From Cupriavidus necator (GTDB lineage: Bacteria; Pseudomonadota; Gammaproteobacteria; Burkholderiales; Burkholderiaceae), in assembly GCF_013141915.1 (NCBI RefSeq), contig NZ_SROX01000002.1, forward strand, positions 372,001 through 436,000: a stretch of DNA of 64,000 bases, written 5' to 3'. Below the pieces are notes generated by a model. The model did not search any database and was not told the origin of the DNA. It saw only the letters and a program-made list of their open reading frames with translations. Below are positions 17,646-26,332 of the stretch, piece after piece. A program made the position numbers and the translations under genes. Numbering within the stretch: the stretch's first letter is position 1; each line of letters begins with the position of its first letter.

Positions 17646-18035
17646 CGTGATCTCCTTGCGTACGGGAAAACCGAACTGCCGGAGGATCCGACAGTATCTA
17701 CCAGATTAGTCACAAATGCCGGCAAGTGGGCACCACGTGCTACCTGGCTGGGTTGACCTGGCTCGCTTTGTTCACAATTGTTTGCCCCCTGAGCCCCAAT
17801 GGGGGGAGTCCCCGGCCGCCACCCGTGACTAGAATGCACCCCGACAGAAACACTTTGTTACCAGCGGTTGCCGTCCAGTTCGGTGGCGGCGGCCCGCAAG
17901 GCGGGCGCGTCGACGGCGCGACACAGCGCTCGCGCGGGCGCCCGCCGCTTTCCATGTTCCCTGGCTCACGCGCTTTCACGCGCCTTGCAAGCGGGCTTTT
18001 TCCCTGCCAGAGAACACCAAGACAGGGGACGCTCC
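17646..18035. other. 390-bp divergent intergenic region
   Basis: Between the RcnB-like gene (minus) and a diguanylate cyclase gene (plus). It includes a patch with lower GC around 17690-17780 and a GC-rich inverted stretch near 17900-17945. No convincing -35/-10 pair or gene was found. AGGGGA at 18024-18029 is the ribosome site of the downstream GTG. Confidence 0.45.
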
Positions 18036-19208
18036 GTGTTGCACGATGCCGGTCATTTCCTGGCCCTGGTCATTCCCGCCATGGCCTTGCTGCTTGCGCT
18101 CAGCTTCCTGTTCGCATGGCACCATGAGCGCACGCGGCCCTACCTGCTACAGGTGGGCGCCTGCTACCTGCTGTACGCGACGGCGATCGGGATGCAGATC
18201 CTGTGGCCGCCGCGCGCCGGCGCCGGCCATGCCACCGTCATCGGCGCGCTCTACCTGGGCAGCGCCGTGCTGCTCCTGCACGGCATGCTCGCGCGCATCG
18301 GCGCGCGCCCCGGCCGCTGCGCGGTGGTGGCACTGCCGCTGGTCCTGTGCGGCATGCTGGCGTGGTTCGAACTGGTCCAGCCCAGCCTGGTCGCACGGGT
18401 CTACATCGCGAACGTCGGCATGGCGCTGATCCTGTTGCTGGGCATCGCGCCCCTGGCCGGTCTGCGCAAGGGCCGGACCGTGGACCGCGTGCTGTTCTGG
18501 GTGTTCGTGGGATTCGCGCTGCAGTTCGTGCCGCGCACGGTGCTGACGCTTGCGCCAGCCGGGGTAGCCGACGCCGCCGCGCTGCCACGCACCGCCTACG
18601 GACTGTGGCTCCAGGCCACGCTGGCGTTGCTGCTGCTGACGCTCGCGCTGGCGCTGCTGGCGGCCACAGCGCAGGATGTCATCGACGGCCTGCGACATGA
18701 ACGCGACACCGACCCGCTGACCCAGCTGCACACGCGCCGCAGCCTGGAAACCCTGGCGGCGCGCCAGATCCCGCCACGTCCGGGCGAGCCACTGAGCGTG
18801 GTGCTGTGCGACCTGGACTTCTTCAAGTTCATCAACGACAACTACGGCCACGGCGCCGGCGATGCGGTGCTGACGCAGGTCGGCCGCATCATTGCCGCGG
18901 GCATCCGCCGCCGCGATATCGCCGCGCGCCTGGGTGGCGAGGAATTTGTCGTGCTCTTGCCCGACACCCCGCACGACGCGGCGCTGCAGCTGGCCGAACG
19001 GCTGCGCCAGACGCTCGAGCAGGCCAGCATTGACGCCCTGCCCGGCATGCGCAAGGTCACCGCCAGCTTTGGCGTGGCCACGCTGCGGCCCGGCGAAGAC
19101 CTGGAAGCGCTGCTGCTGCGTGCGGACAACGTGCTGTACACGGCCAAGAACAACGGCCGCAATTGCGTCGAGTGGGAACGGGAGTCCGGCCTGGCGGTGC
19201 CGGCATGA
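18036..19208 (+). CDS. Membrane diguanylate cyclase (GGDEF domain)
   Basis: A 390-residue protein with about six N-terminal membrane helices (residues 1-210) and a C-terminal GGDEF domain. The active site GGEEF is near residue 300, preceded by DLDFFKFINDNYGHGAGD. The inhibitory I-site RRRD lies five residues before GGEEF, so product feedback is expected. There is no EAL or HD-GYP domain. The start is GTG at 18036, six bases after AGGGGA; no ATG fits. It makes cyclic di-GMP at the inner membrane; the input signal is unknown. Confidence 0.88.
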   Translation: MLHDAGHFLALVIPAMALLLALSFLFAWHHERTRPYLLQVGACYLLYATAIGMQILWPPRAGAGHATVIGALYLGSAVLLLHGMLARIGARPGRCAVVALPLVLCGMLAWFELVQPSLVARVYIANVGMALILLLGIAPLAGLRKGRTVDRVLFWVFVGFALQFVPRTVLTLAPAGVADAAALPRTAYGLWLQATLALLLLTLALALLAATAQDVIDGLRHERDTDPLTQLHTRRSLETLAARQIPPRPGEPLSVVLCDLDFFKFINDNYGHGAGDAVLTQVGRIIAAGIRRRDIAARLGGEEFVVLLPDTPHDAALQLAERLRQTLEQASIDALPGMRKVTASFGVATLRPGEDLEALLLRADNVLYTAKNNGRNCVEWERESGLAVPA

Positions 19209-19355
19209 CGCGGCAACAGAGCCGGCGCAGCCGGTCTATATCGCAGATCTGTTGCTGGCAGCGCGGCCCGGGTCGCATCCAGCGATGCCGCAGCGCAGCA
19301 TGTGCTTGATTCCGGCCGCGTCGCTATCGTGGCGCTCGCCCGCGTGGAGGCAGGG

Positions 19356-20171
19356 CTACTTCGGAAACAGCAATGTCACGACGGCGCGGCCGCCCCAGCC
19401 ATGGGGCGCCGATTTCGGCCCCTGCGCCCAATAGGTGGCGAACAGACCGAAACTGACCGGCCGTTCCCCGATCTTGACCAGCTTGCTGGCTCCGGCATGA
19501 ATCGGCACGGTCCACTGCGACTGCCGCCAATCATAGGTGGCTTCCGTATTGAGCGTGTAGGTCCATGCCGTGGGCGTGGTGTAGGACAGGAATGGCTGGA
19601 TGAAGGTGCTGCTCACCGCAGGCCGTCCGTTGTCGCCGGCGACGGACCAGATGTGATTGCCCAGCGCCCCATAGGTCCAGGGGCCATGCTGTATCAATCC
19701 GACCGCGGTCGGTCCGAGCCCCCACTTACGCCCGCTGAGCTGGTTCTCAGTGCCGGTGGGCAGCGACAGTGCAGGCCCCACGCCCCAGATCAAGCCGGAC
19801 GCGGTGGGAGCCTTGGGAGAGAAGAACAGGCTCTGCACCGTATCGCCAAGGCCGGCCTGAGAACCCGAGCCCGGCGTGATCGACGACTGATAGGTCACCG
19901 GCACGATGGTGCGGGAGATCAGGTTCCAGTCCTCGCTCAGAGAAACCGGTACCACCGGCTGGAAGTTCATGGTCCAGCGCTCGCCGTCGCGCGCCGGCCC
20001 GATGCCTCGGTCGTAGTTGAACTGGAACGGTACGCTGACCAGCGCCGCCACGGGGTTGCTGAGTTTCTTTGCCAGTTCCTCCGAGTCTTCGGCATGGACT
20101 GACGGCGCCAGACCGATCAGAACCGCAGCAGCCATCCAGACCGGCCGCACCGGAAATAGTGGAATAGACAT
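19356..20171 (-). CDS. Outer-membrane-like 'transporter' (often annotated neuromedin U), last gene of the DUF1254 cluster
   Basis: A 271-residue protein. The signal peptide ends APSVHA-EDSEELAKKLSNP. The body is rich in alternating aromatic strands (WTMNFQPVVPVSL, YGALGNHIWSVAGD, WTYTLNTEATYDW) and ends in an aromatic-rich strand, VVTLLFPK, as expected for a beta-barrel. The family is often mislabelled neuromedin U and tends to occur beside DUF1254/DUF2092 genes (recollection, not searched). A TTG at 20192 is an alternative start; ATG 20171 gives a clean signal peptide. Confidence 0.7.
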   Translation of the reverse strand: MSIPLFPVRPVWMAAAVLIGLAPSVHAEDSEELAKKLSNPVAALVSVPFQFNYDRGIGPARDGERWTMNFQPVVPVSLSEDWNLISRTIVPVTYQSSITPGSGSQAGLGDTVQSLFFSPKAPTASGLIWGVGPALSLPTGTENQLSGRKWGLGPTAVGLIQHGPWTYGALGNHIWSVAGDNGRPAVSSTFIQPFLSYTTPTAWTYTLNTEATYDWRQSQWTVPIHAGASKLVKIGERPVSFGLFATYWAQGPKSAPHGWGGRAVVTLLFPK

Positions 20172-20261
20172 GGTCGGATTCGACTTCACCAATATCCGGA
20201 ATCGAGCCTCGCCTGGCCTGCGCCATGCCGAGCCTGGTGCAGCGGGCCCCTTTCTATGGCA

Positions 20262-20774
20262 TCAGTAGGGGGCATTGACGACCACGTACTGCGAGCCCTG
20301 CGGCTGATACCAGGTACTGCCGCACTGCTGGTAGACCATGCCCCCATAATTGACCGGCACGCAGCCCGGCGGCACGGAGCGAACCAGGGAACCCACGACC
20401 GCAGAGGTGACCGCCACCGTCGCGGTCACAGCCGCCGCCGTGGCGACGGGGTGGTAGTCATTGTCCCAGCCCCCGTGGCAGCAACCGCCGTTCTCCACGT
20501 TTACGTTGACATTGCGGTTCGAGTTGATGTTGACGTTGCGGTTGGCATTTACGCTGTTAACGCTGGTGCTGCGGACATTGTTGGTGCGCGCATCCGCGTG
20601 CCGGCTGTCGACTTGCCGCGCCCCGCCGCCGGCATGCGCCGCCTCGGCCCGAGGAGCGCCGCCGTGGGCACCGCCGCCGCGATTCGGGCGGGCCTCCGCG
20701 GTGATGCCGACTGCCACCGACAACATGGCGGCAGCCGTCCACATGGCAATACCTTTTCCAATTGCGTTTGTCAT
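20262..20774 (-). CDS. Secreted protein with Asn/Val/Arg repeats and a Cys-Trp C-terminal motif
   Basis: 170 residues. A signal peptide (to EARP) is followed by a Gly/Ala/His-rich stretch, an irregular Asn-Val-Asn repeat (NVNINSNRNVNVNVE), a hydrophobic Ala/Val helix of about 25 residues and a C-terminal motif, PPGCVPVNYGGMVYQQCGSTWYQPQ. I recall that last motif from unnamed envelope proteins. AAGGAG precedes the ATG. Its start is only 10 bases after the DUF2092 gene stop, so the two are co-transcribed. Function unknown. Confidence 0.7.
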   Translation of the reverse strand: MTNAIGKGIAMWTAAAMLSVAVGITAEARPNRGGGAHGGAPRAEAAHAGGGARQVDSRHADARTNNVRSTSVNSVNANRNVNINSNRNVNVNVENGGCCHGGWDNDYHPVATAAAVTATVAVTSAVVGSLVRSVPPGCVPVNYGGMVYQQCGSTWYQPQGSQYVVVNAPY

Positions 20775-20784
20775 GGTGGCTCCT

Positions 20785-21603
20785 TTAACGGCCCTGCAGC
20801 GGCACGAACTTTGCCGGCATGGCGCCCTTCGGCGGAGTGAACGTAAACCGGGAATCAGCGAGCCTGGGATTCAGGTTCCACCGGATCGACGACACCGACT
20901 GCGGGCGCGCCTCATCGTTGCGATTGGTGATCACCAGCCGCTGCGGCAGCGGCCGCGGGCCGGTTGCGATCCAGATCTGCCAATCGATATCCCCCTGGCG
21001 AAATGCAAAATGGTCGCAGAGCGTATTGCCGACCATGTCCTGACCGGCGCTCATCGCCGAACTCATGCCTTCCAGCGGCGCCTGGGGCGTGCCCCACAGG
21101 AACAGATCCGCCATCGGGACCTCGACCCCGAACCGCTCTCTCAGGCGAGTCACCAGGTCGGCAAGGTTGTCGGTGAACGGAACCTGCGAGTAGTACTTCT
21201 GCTCGGGCATATAGAGCACCACGGTCTTGCCGTCATACAGCAGGTCGCGCGCGGAGCGCGCGCTGCGCATCTGTGCGCGCAGCTTGTTCGGGCGCTGTAC
21301 GTCGACCCTGGCCGTGGCGGTATGCAGCAGCTTCTGTCCATCGGCCAGCACCCGCTCGCCGGACAAATCCACCTCGACCTCGAACCGGTTGAGCGTCTGC
21401 AGGTATTTCCCCATGTCGCGCAGCGCCTGGACCGCTGTGGGATCCACCGCATTGGCGGGTGCCGCGCCGCTGGGGGCCGGCGATGTCGCAACCGCCGGCG
21501 CCGCCGAGGGCGCGGATACCGGGTTGTCGCTTTTGGTCTGCGGCGCGCTGCCACATGCCGCCAGGCCAGTCGCAAGCACGCAAAGGACAGCTATGCGTCT
21601 CAT
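20785..21603 (-). CDS. DUF2092-family lipoprotein
   Basis: A 272-residue protein. The lipobox GLAAC puts the lipidated cysteine at residue 17, followed by a Pro/Ala/Ser linker. The DUF2092 domain has ALRDMGKYLQTLNRFEVEVD, VDVQRPNKLRAQMRSARSAR, LLYDGKTVVLYMPEQKYYSQ, a LolA/LolB-like half-barrel pattern. GAGGAG precedes the ATG. It may bind a lipid or lipopeptide in the periplasm (fold-based inference). Third gene of the minus-strand cluster. Confidence 0.75.
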   Translation of the reverse strand: MRRIAVLCVLATGLAACGSAPQTKSDNPVSAPSAAPAVATSPAPSGAAPANAVDPTAVQALRDMGKYLQTLNRFEVEVDLSGERVLADGQKLLHTATARVDVQRPNKLRAQMRSARSARDLLYDGKTVVLYMPEQKYYSQVPFTDNLADLVTRLRERFGVEVPMADLFLWGTPQAPLEGMSSAMSAGQDMVGNTLCDHFAFRQGDIDWQIWIATGPRPLPQRLVITNRNDEARPQSVSSIRWNLNPRLADSRFTFTPPKGAMPAKFVPLQGR

Positions 21604-21707
21604 CACAGTCTCCTCGATTCGAAAATCCAAAATACGGCTTGTCGCTTGGCGGTCCGTTTGGGTGGGGCCCGCGTCGGCTGCGCTGGCATGCGCCGGCGGT
21701 GCCGGTC

Positions 21708-23156
21708 TCAATTGACCTTTTCAAAATCGGGCAGCACCCAGGTCTTGTCGAAGAACGGCTTGGTCGGCCCGTAGAATCGGAAATAGCTGAACCATCCCTT
21801 TCCCGGCGTGGTTTGCACCCAGTTAGCTTCCTTGCCCGCGGGAGCTTTCTGCCCGAAGTACACATCGACGGAACCGTCACTGTTCCTGACCAGATCCTCC
21901 TTGCGCGAAGAAATGTCGGGACGGCCCTGTGGCGTGACGCCCATTTGCCGCGTGTCTTCATCGTAGGCGGTCACCGACCAGAATTGCCTGGTGGGTGGAT
22001 TCGGCGGAATGCGCAGCCGGTATGTGCTTGCCCCCGTCAGCCAGTTGCCGTCATGGTCCTTGTACGAGGCGAGATAGCGTTGCCCCACGCCTGGCGTCTG
22101 GGTCAGCATTCCTTTCGAGATCACCACCGCCTCATAGAACCAGGCCGCGCGCTCATCCAGCTGGTCATACCCCGGCATGCGCTGATCGACCGAGACCACC
22201 AGCGCGTGCTTCCAGTTCGAGCCTGGCCAGAAGGGTGGCTCGACACGCTTGTCAGAGGTATTGGCCTTGGCCATGGCTTCGCCCACCACGACTGCGTCTT
22301 CCAGGATTTTCTTCTGCCGGGCGTCCGGGTTGAAAGGCTTGCCCTTTTCAATGCCAAGGAACCGCAGCTGCGCCAGGATCAGGCGGTCCCGCTCCATCAC
22401 CGGCTCGCTCTGCACCACCTTGTTCAGACTCTCCCAATAAGCCATGCCGCGCGGCGGCATCTGGCTCCACTGGAGGTCGCCGGCATGGCGCACGCGCATG
22501 ACGTCGACCTTACCGTTGGGCGACCACTTATATGTCTTGATGCCGGGGATCAGCTCACGTATGGCCTTTTCCTTGTCCGCATCGAGCAGGCGAACTCCGG
22601 CAAGCACCGTCCTGCCGGGGGACTGGACCACATAATAGCCCTTGGGCTTCACCGGCTTGTGCCCGGGCGGCAGGATCAGGTACTTGCCGCCCTTGCCCTG
22701 GTCGGGGCCGACCACGCCGAGATCGGCGAGAACGCGCTGCCAGGCATCGAGGATCATGCCGGCCATCAGGCCGGGCGGCAGTTCCACGACGATGGGACCG
22801 CTCTCCTGCAGGTCGACCAGCGTAGCGATATAGGGGGTGGTGTAGTTGGGCGTGAGGATGCCGAGCTTCTCCTTGAAATCGAGATACGACAGCATCTCGC
22901 CATTCTTGCCCTTGAAGATATCGCGGTGTGCCAGTCGCCATTCGGCCAGCCCGACCGCGGGAATGCCCCAGATATACGCCTGGGTGGCGCGCTGGAAGTC
23001 CATCTCGTCGTAGAGCTTGGCCACGGTTTGCTGGGACGGATATCCGCTTTCAAAGGTCAGTTTCCCGATGCGGGTGTCGACACTCTGCTGTGCAATGGCG
23101 CTCGAGGCAGCCAGGGCGAAGGCTGCGTGGACAATGAAAGCACGGAGCGGTGGCAT
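21708..23156 (-). CDS. DUF1254/DUF1214-domain secreted protein, copy B
   Basis: A 482-residue protein with a signal peptide cleaved near ASSAIAQ. The N-terminal DUF1254 domain contains FQRATQAYIWGIPAV and ILTPNYTTPYIATLVDL, and the C-terminal DUF1214 domain contains RQFWSVTAYDEDTRQMG and YFGQKAPAGKEANWVQT. It ends WVLPDFEKVN, matching the end of the tandem copy A. AAGGA lies upstream of the ATG. The biochemical role of DUF1254/DUF1214 is not known to me. Confidence 0.85.
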   Translation of the reverse strand: MPPLRAFIVHAAFALAASSAIAQQSVDTRIGKLTFESGYPSQQTVAKLYDEMDFQRATQAYIWGIPAVGLAEWRLAHRDIFKGKNGEMLSYLDFKEKLGILTPNYTTPYIATLVDLQESGPIVVELPPGLMAGMILDAWQRVLADLGVVGPDQGKGGKYLILPPGHKPVKPKGYYVVQSPGRTVLAGVRLLDADKEKAIRELIPGIKTYKWSPNGKVDVMRVRHAGDLQWSQMPPRGMAYWESLNKVVQSEPVMERDRLILAQLRFLGIEKGKPFNPDARQKKILEDAVVVGEAMAKANTSDKRVEPPFWPGSNWKHALVVSVDQRMPGYDQLDERAAWFYEAVVISKGMLTQTPGVGQRYLASYKDHDGNWLTGASTYRLRIPPNPPTRQFWSVTAYDEDTRQMGVTPQGRPDISSRKEDLVRNSDGSVDVYFGQKAPAGKEANWVQTTPGKGWFSYFRFYGPTKPFFDKTWVLPDFEKVN

Positions 23157-23223
23157 GTTGGGTCCTTGCAGGATGCGCCAGCGCATGGCTGGCTGATCGA
23201 AGGGATAGGAGCCTTTGGCAGGC

Positions 23224-24759
23224 CTAATTGATCTTTTCGAAGTCCCCGGGTTTCCAGCTTCCGTCGATGGCCGCCTTAGCAGGCGCGTATAGACGCAGGA
23301 TTGCAAAGAACCCGCGCCCCGGCACCGTGGCAAGCCAGTTGCCTTCGGCGCCTTTTGGCGCCTTGGGCCCGATATACAAGGTGGTGCTGCCATCGCCGTC
23401 CTGCTTCGGATGGTTGAGCTTGCCCAGTGACGGGAATGGCTGGCCGTTGTCCAGGCCCGCGGCATTTTCCGATTCGTAAAGCGTGACCGACCAGAACAGC
23501 TCGGCGGGAATGCCGGGCGGCAGCTTGATTCGATAGCTGTGGGATCCGGCCAGCGGACGACTCGCGCTGTCATTAAACGCGACCATGTAGAACGCTCCCT
23601 TGCCGGGCGTCATCGAGACCATGCCCGGGCTGAGCGAGTAGTAGTCGGTAAAGAACCACGTGCGGGCGTCCAGATCGCGGTAGCCGCCCTGGTTCGATTG
23701 GAAGGCCAGGTCCAGGGGAGCGTTGGGCCAGCGCGAAGACAGGTTGTTGACCGGATTGACCCATTGGCGGTCCGCGAATACGCGATAGTCGGTGCTTCCG
23801 CTCCGGTTCTGCAGCCCGATTACCCGGCTCATGTTGTAGCCCGTCCTGGCGGCGGCATCGAGGATCTTCGTGGTGCCGCCGTCCGGCTCGAAGGGCTTTC
23901 CGGCGGCGATGCCCAGGCCCGCCAGCATGCCCAGCCAGTCCGCCTCCGCAAGATGGCGGCCTTCCGTGTCGACCAGATACTTGAGCTGGCGGAAGGCGGT
24001 GGCATCGGTGCGCGGCAGCATCTCGTGCGGCTTGCCGGAGGCGTCGTAGAACTTCATCTTCTCGGCACTGTCTTTCTTGCCCAGCGGATAGAGCACCGAC
24101 TGCTTCAGGATATCGACCGCCGGCCCGATATTGGCGAGATCGTTATAGAACGAGCGCAGGAAGATAAAGACATTGTTGGTGCCGGACCGATAGACATAGT
24201 AGCCCGGTGGAACCTCGCCGCTATAGCCCGGCGGCAGCAACAGAAACTTGCCGCCTGCGCCACCATCCGGGCCTGGCAGGCCGACGTCGCCAAAGAACTT
24301 GCCGCCGTCATGCGGGATCGGACGCTGCCAGAAGTCGAGCAAAATGCCCTGCAACTTGGGTGGCGCCTCGAACACGAGCGGTCCGGTGTCGGCAAGGTTG
24401 ACGAACACCATGCCGTAAATCAGATCGGAATTCGGCGTGGTAATGCGCGTCTTGGCATCGAGGCGCTTCTCCCAGATCGCCATGGTGTGGTAGCCGGTGC
24501 CGAACGATTGCGCGAAACCGTCGCGCATGCCCATGGTGTTTAGTAGCGGTAGCGCCCAAAGGTAGGTCTGCGTGGCGCGCTGGAACGTCAATTCTTCTTG
24601 CAACGTCCTGGCGGTCTTGTCGGTCGGACGGTTCTCCTTGAACGGCAGTTTCGCGATGGACTCGAAGCGGCCGGTCTCGCCCTGGGCCCGCCCGGGCATC
24701 GCTAGAGCCAGTACCGACGAGACGGCGAGCGCAAACAAGGTATGGGCGGGGCGTGTCAT
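23224..24759 (-). CDS. DUF1254/DUF1214-domain secreted protein, copy A, first gene of the cluster
   Basis: A 511-residue protein with a signal peptide ending PGRAQG. DUF1254 motifs FQRATQTYLWALPLL and TTPNSDLIYGMVFVNL, and DUF1214 motifs ELFWSVTLYESENAAG and LYIGPKAPKGAEGNWLAT; it ends WKPGDFEKIN. It is clearly a diverged paralogue of copy B, 67 bp downstream. The leader contains a perfect 10-bp inverted repeat at 24783-24816. The ribosome site is weak (CGGACGA), so the stem-loop may matter for expression (inference). Confidence 0.85.
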   Translation of the reverse strand: MTRPAHTLFALAVSSVLALAMPGRAQGETGRFESIAKLPFKENRPTDKTARTLQEELTFQRATQTYLWALPLLNTMGMRDGFAQSFGTGYHTMAIWEKRLDAKTRITTPNSDLIYGMVFVNLADTGPLVFEAPPKLQGILLDFWQRPIPHDGGKFFGDVGLPGPDGGAGGKFLLLPPGYSGEVPPGYYVYRSGTNNVFIFLRSFYNDLANIGPAVDILKQSVLYPLGKKDSAEKMKFYDASGKPHEMLPRTDATAFRQLKYLVDTEGRHLAEADWLGMLAGLGIAAGKPFEPDGGTTKILDAAARTGYNMSRVIGLQNRSGSTDYRVFADRQWVNPVNNLSSRWPNAPLDLAFQSNQGGYRDLDARTWFFTDYYSLSPGMVSMTPGKGAFYMVAFNDSASRPLAGSHSYRIKLPPGIPAELFWSVTLYESENAAGLDNGQPFPSLGKLNHPKQDGDGSTTLYIGPKAPKGAEGNWLATVPGRGFFAILRLYAPAKAAIDGSWKPGDFEKIN

Positions 24760-24782
24760 GGCATTGTCGTCCGATGGATGCG

Positions 24783-24816
24783 GCCAGTTGCCGGCACAAC
24801 GTTGCGGGCAACTGGC
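24783..24816 (-). promoter_or_regulatory. 10-bp inverted repeat in the DUF1254 leader
   Basis: GCCAGTTGCC (24783-24792) and GGCAACTGGC (24807-24816) are perfect complements. The 14-bp spacer has a central palindrome, CAACGTTG. It lies 24-57 bases upstream of the copy A start. It could be an operator or an RNA stem-loop. Confidence 0.55.
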
Positions 24817-24899
24817 ATGGCTTGGGAAGTGAAACTTTTTGTCTGGCTGATTTAGTCTTTTTGCAGTGCTCTGGTCTCCACCGGACGATCGTAGGAAAA

Positions 24900-25172
24900 T
24901 CAACCATCGACGCGGAATTTCTCCCAGTCCTGGCCGCGGATCCACGCCGGTGGGCGCCCATGTCCGTTCCATGTTTTGCCGGTGCCGGGATCCCGGTATT
25001 GCACGAGATCGGACAGGTCAGGCGCGAACAGTTCGTCGGGCGTTATTCCGTAGGCGCGGATCTGCTGGCGTACGGTGCGGATAACCTCCTTCAGTTCCCG
25101 TCTGCGCAGTGCCTCTGCCTTCGCCTCGAGCTCCCTGATATGCGCTTTCAGTTGCCGATAGGTATCTGACAT
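24900..25172 (-). CDS. H-NS-family histone-like nucleoid-structuring protein
   Basis: 90 residues, a short H-NS/BpH3/XvH-NS type. An N-terminal coiled-coil (YRQLKAHIRELEAKAEALRR) serves oligomerisation, and the C-terminal AT-hook-like domain has YRDPGTGKTWNGHGRPPAWI, the Burkholderiaceae version of the TWTGxGRxP motif. It lies directly upstream of, and on the same strand as, the DUF1254 cluster, whose GC content looks lower than that of the chromosome around it. It is a plausible local silencer (inference). Confidence 0.9.
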   Translation of the reverse strand: MSDTYRQLKAHIRELEAKAEALRRRELKEVIRTVRQQIRAYGITPDELFAPDLSDLVQYRDPGTGKTWNGHGRPPAWIRGQDWEKFRVDG

Positions 25173-25197
25173 GCACGGATTCCGGTGGGAGGTTACG

Positions 25198-26247
25198 GTG
25201 CCTAGCTTAGGCAGCGGCGGAAGCGGCCACTATCCAGAAAGCGAAAAACCCGGAGGCTCCGGTTTGACAGCTTCGTCGGCGTACTTCCTGCACACCTACT
25301 CCGGGTTCGAGCCGTTGCAGGCGTTCGATATCGTCTACGGCGGGCATTTCGAGCATCGCCTGCTCCGCGCCGGCAACACCACAATGGAGCACCAGCGCCT
25401 GCAACTGGGTGAGGTGCGCCTGGAGTCTGGTTGCTACGACTTCCCGGTGATCGCGCAGGGCAGCATGCCCGACGACGCCCTCTGCATTGGCTTTGTGCTG
25501 AACGGCCACGACACGACGCGCTACAACCTGACTGATATCGCGGCCGACGACATTCAGCTTTATCCCGGCGGCGTCGAACTGCTCTACCACGCCCGTCGCG
25601 CCTCGCGATGGATCAATTTCACGACCACGGAAACGTTGCTGCAGCAGACCGCCCTGCAAAGACGCGGACGACCGCTGCCGCTGCGGGGTGGAGCGGCGCA
25701 CTCCATTACCTTGCCTGCCGGACGGCGCGGTTATCTGGGCCGGGTCGCAATGGACGCCTTCGCCCTGGCGCGGTCGCTGGCGTCGACGGGCGGCATCGGC
25801 GAGGCGCTGGAACGCGATATGTCGGCATCGCTGCTGGGCTGCTATGTCGACGCGCTGTCAGACGCCGGCCATGCGCTTTGTCCGCATGACACGGCGGTGG
25901 GGCGGCATCAGCATCTGATCCGTGCCTGCGAGCGGCTCTTGGTAGAAGGCGGCGACGCGGACATCGCGCTCGGCGAGATCGCCCGCCGCAGCGGCTACAG
26001 CCATCGGGCACTGCAGCTCATTTTCCGGCGCAGCGTCGGCATGACGCCCGGCAGATGGTTCCTGGGCGTGCGTCTCAATGGTGCGCTGAGGGACCTGATC
26101 ACGGCTCCTGCTTCGTGCACCGTATCCGAGGTTGCCACGCGCTGGGGCTTCCATCATTACGCCAGGTTCTCGGCGCAATACCGTGACGCTTTCGGAGAGT
26201 TGCCAAGCCGCACGCTGCAGCGCAACCGCGCACGGTTAAGCGGCTAG
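25198..26247 (+). CDS. AraC-family transcriptional regulator, GTG start
   Basis: A 349-residue protein with an N-terminal cupin-like ligand domain (AraC_binding_2-like) and a C-terminal double HTH (about residues 245-345: LGEIARRSGYSHRALQLIFRR and VSEVATRWGFHHYARFSAQY). The in-frame ATG at 25171 overlaps the divergent H-NS start codon and lacks a ribosome site. GGGAGG at 25187-25192 sits five bases before GTG 25198, which I take as the start. Divergent from H-NS and the DUF1254 cluster, it is a candidate regulator of them. Confidence 0.88.
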   Translation: MPSLGSGGSGHYPESEKPGGSGLTASSAYFLHTYSGFEPLQAFDIVYGGHFEHRLLRAGNTTMEHQRLQLGEVRLESGCYDFPVIAQGSMPDDALCIGFVLNGHDTTRYNLTDIAADDIQLYPGGVELLYHARRASRWINFTTTETLLQQTALQRRGRPLPLRGGAAHSITLPAGRRGYLGRVAMDAFALARSLASTGGIGEALERDMSASLLGCYVDALSDAGHALCPHDTAVGRHQHLIRACERLLVEGGDADIALGEIARRSGYSHRALQLIFRRSVGMTPGRWFLGVRLNGALRDLITAPASCTVSEVATRWGFHHYARFSAQYRDAFGELPSRTLQRNRARLSG

Positions 26248-26332
26248 TCAGTGTTCCGGCGGCGGCACGCCGGCGCCCGCCGGCCGGCTCGGCAAAAGTG
26301 ATCAGGCAGCTTTTCCCCCTTTACGATAGCCA

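Noticed and set aside
25171-25197. ATG start for the AraC gene at 25171
   Set aside because: It overlaps the divergent H-NS start codon and has no ribosome site; GTG 25198 has GGGAGG.
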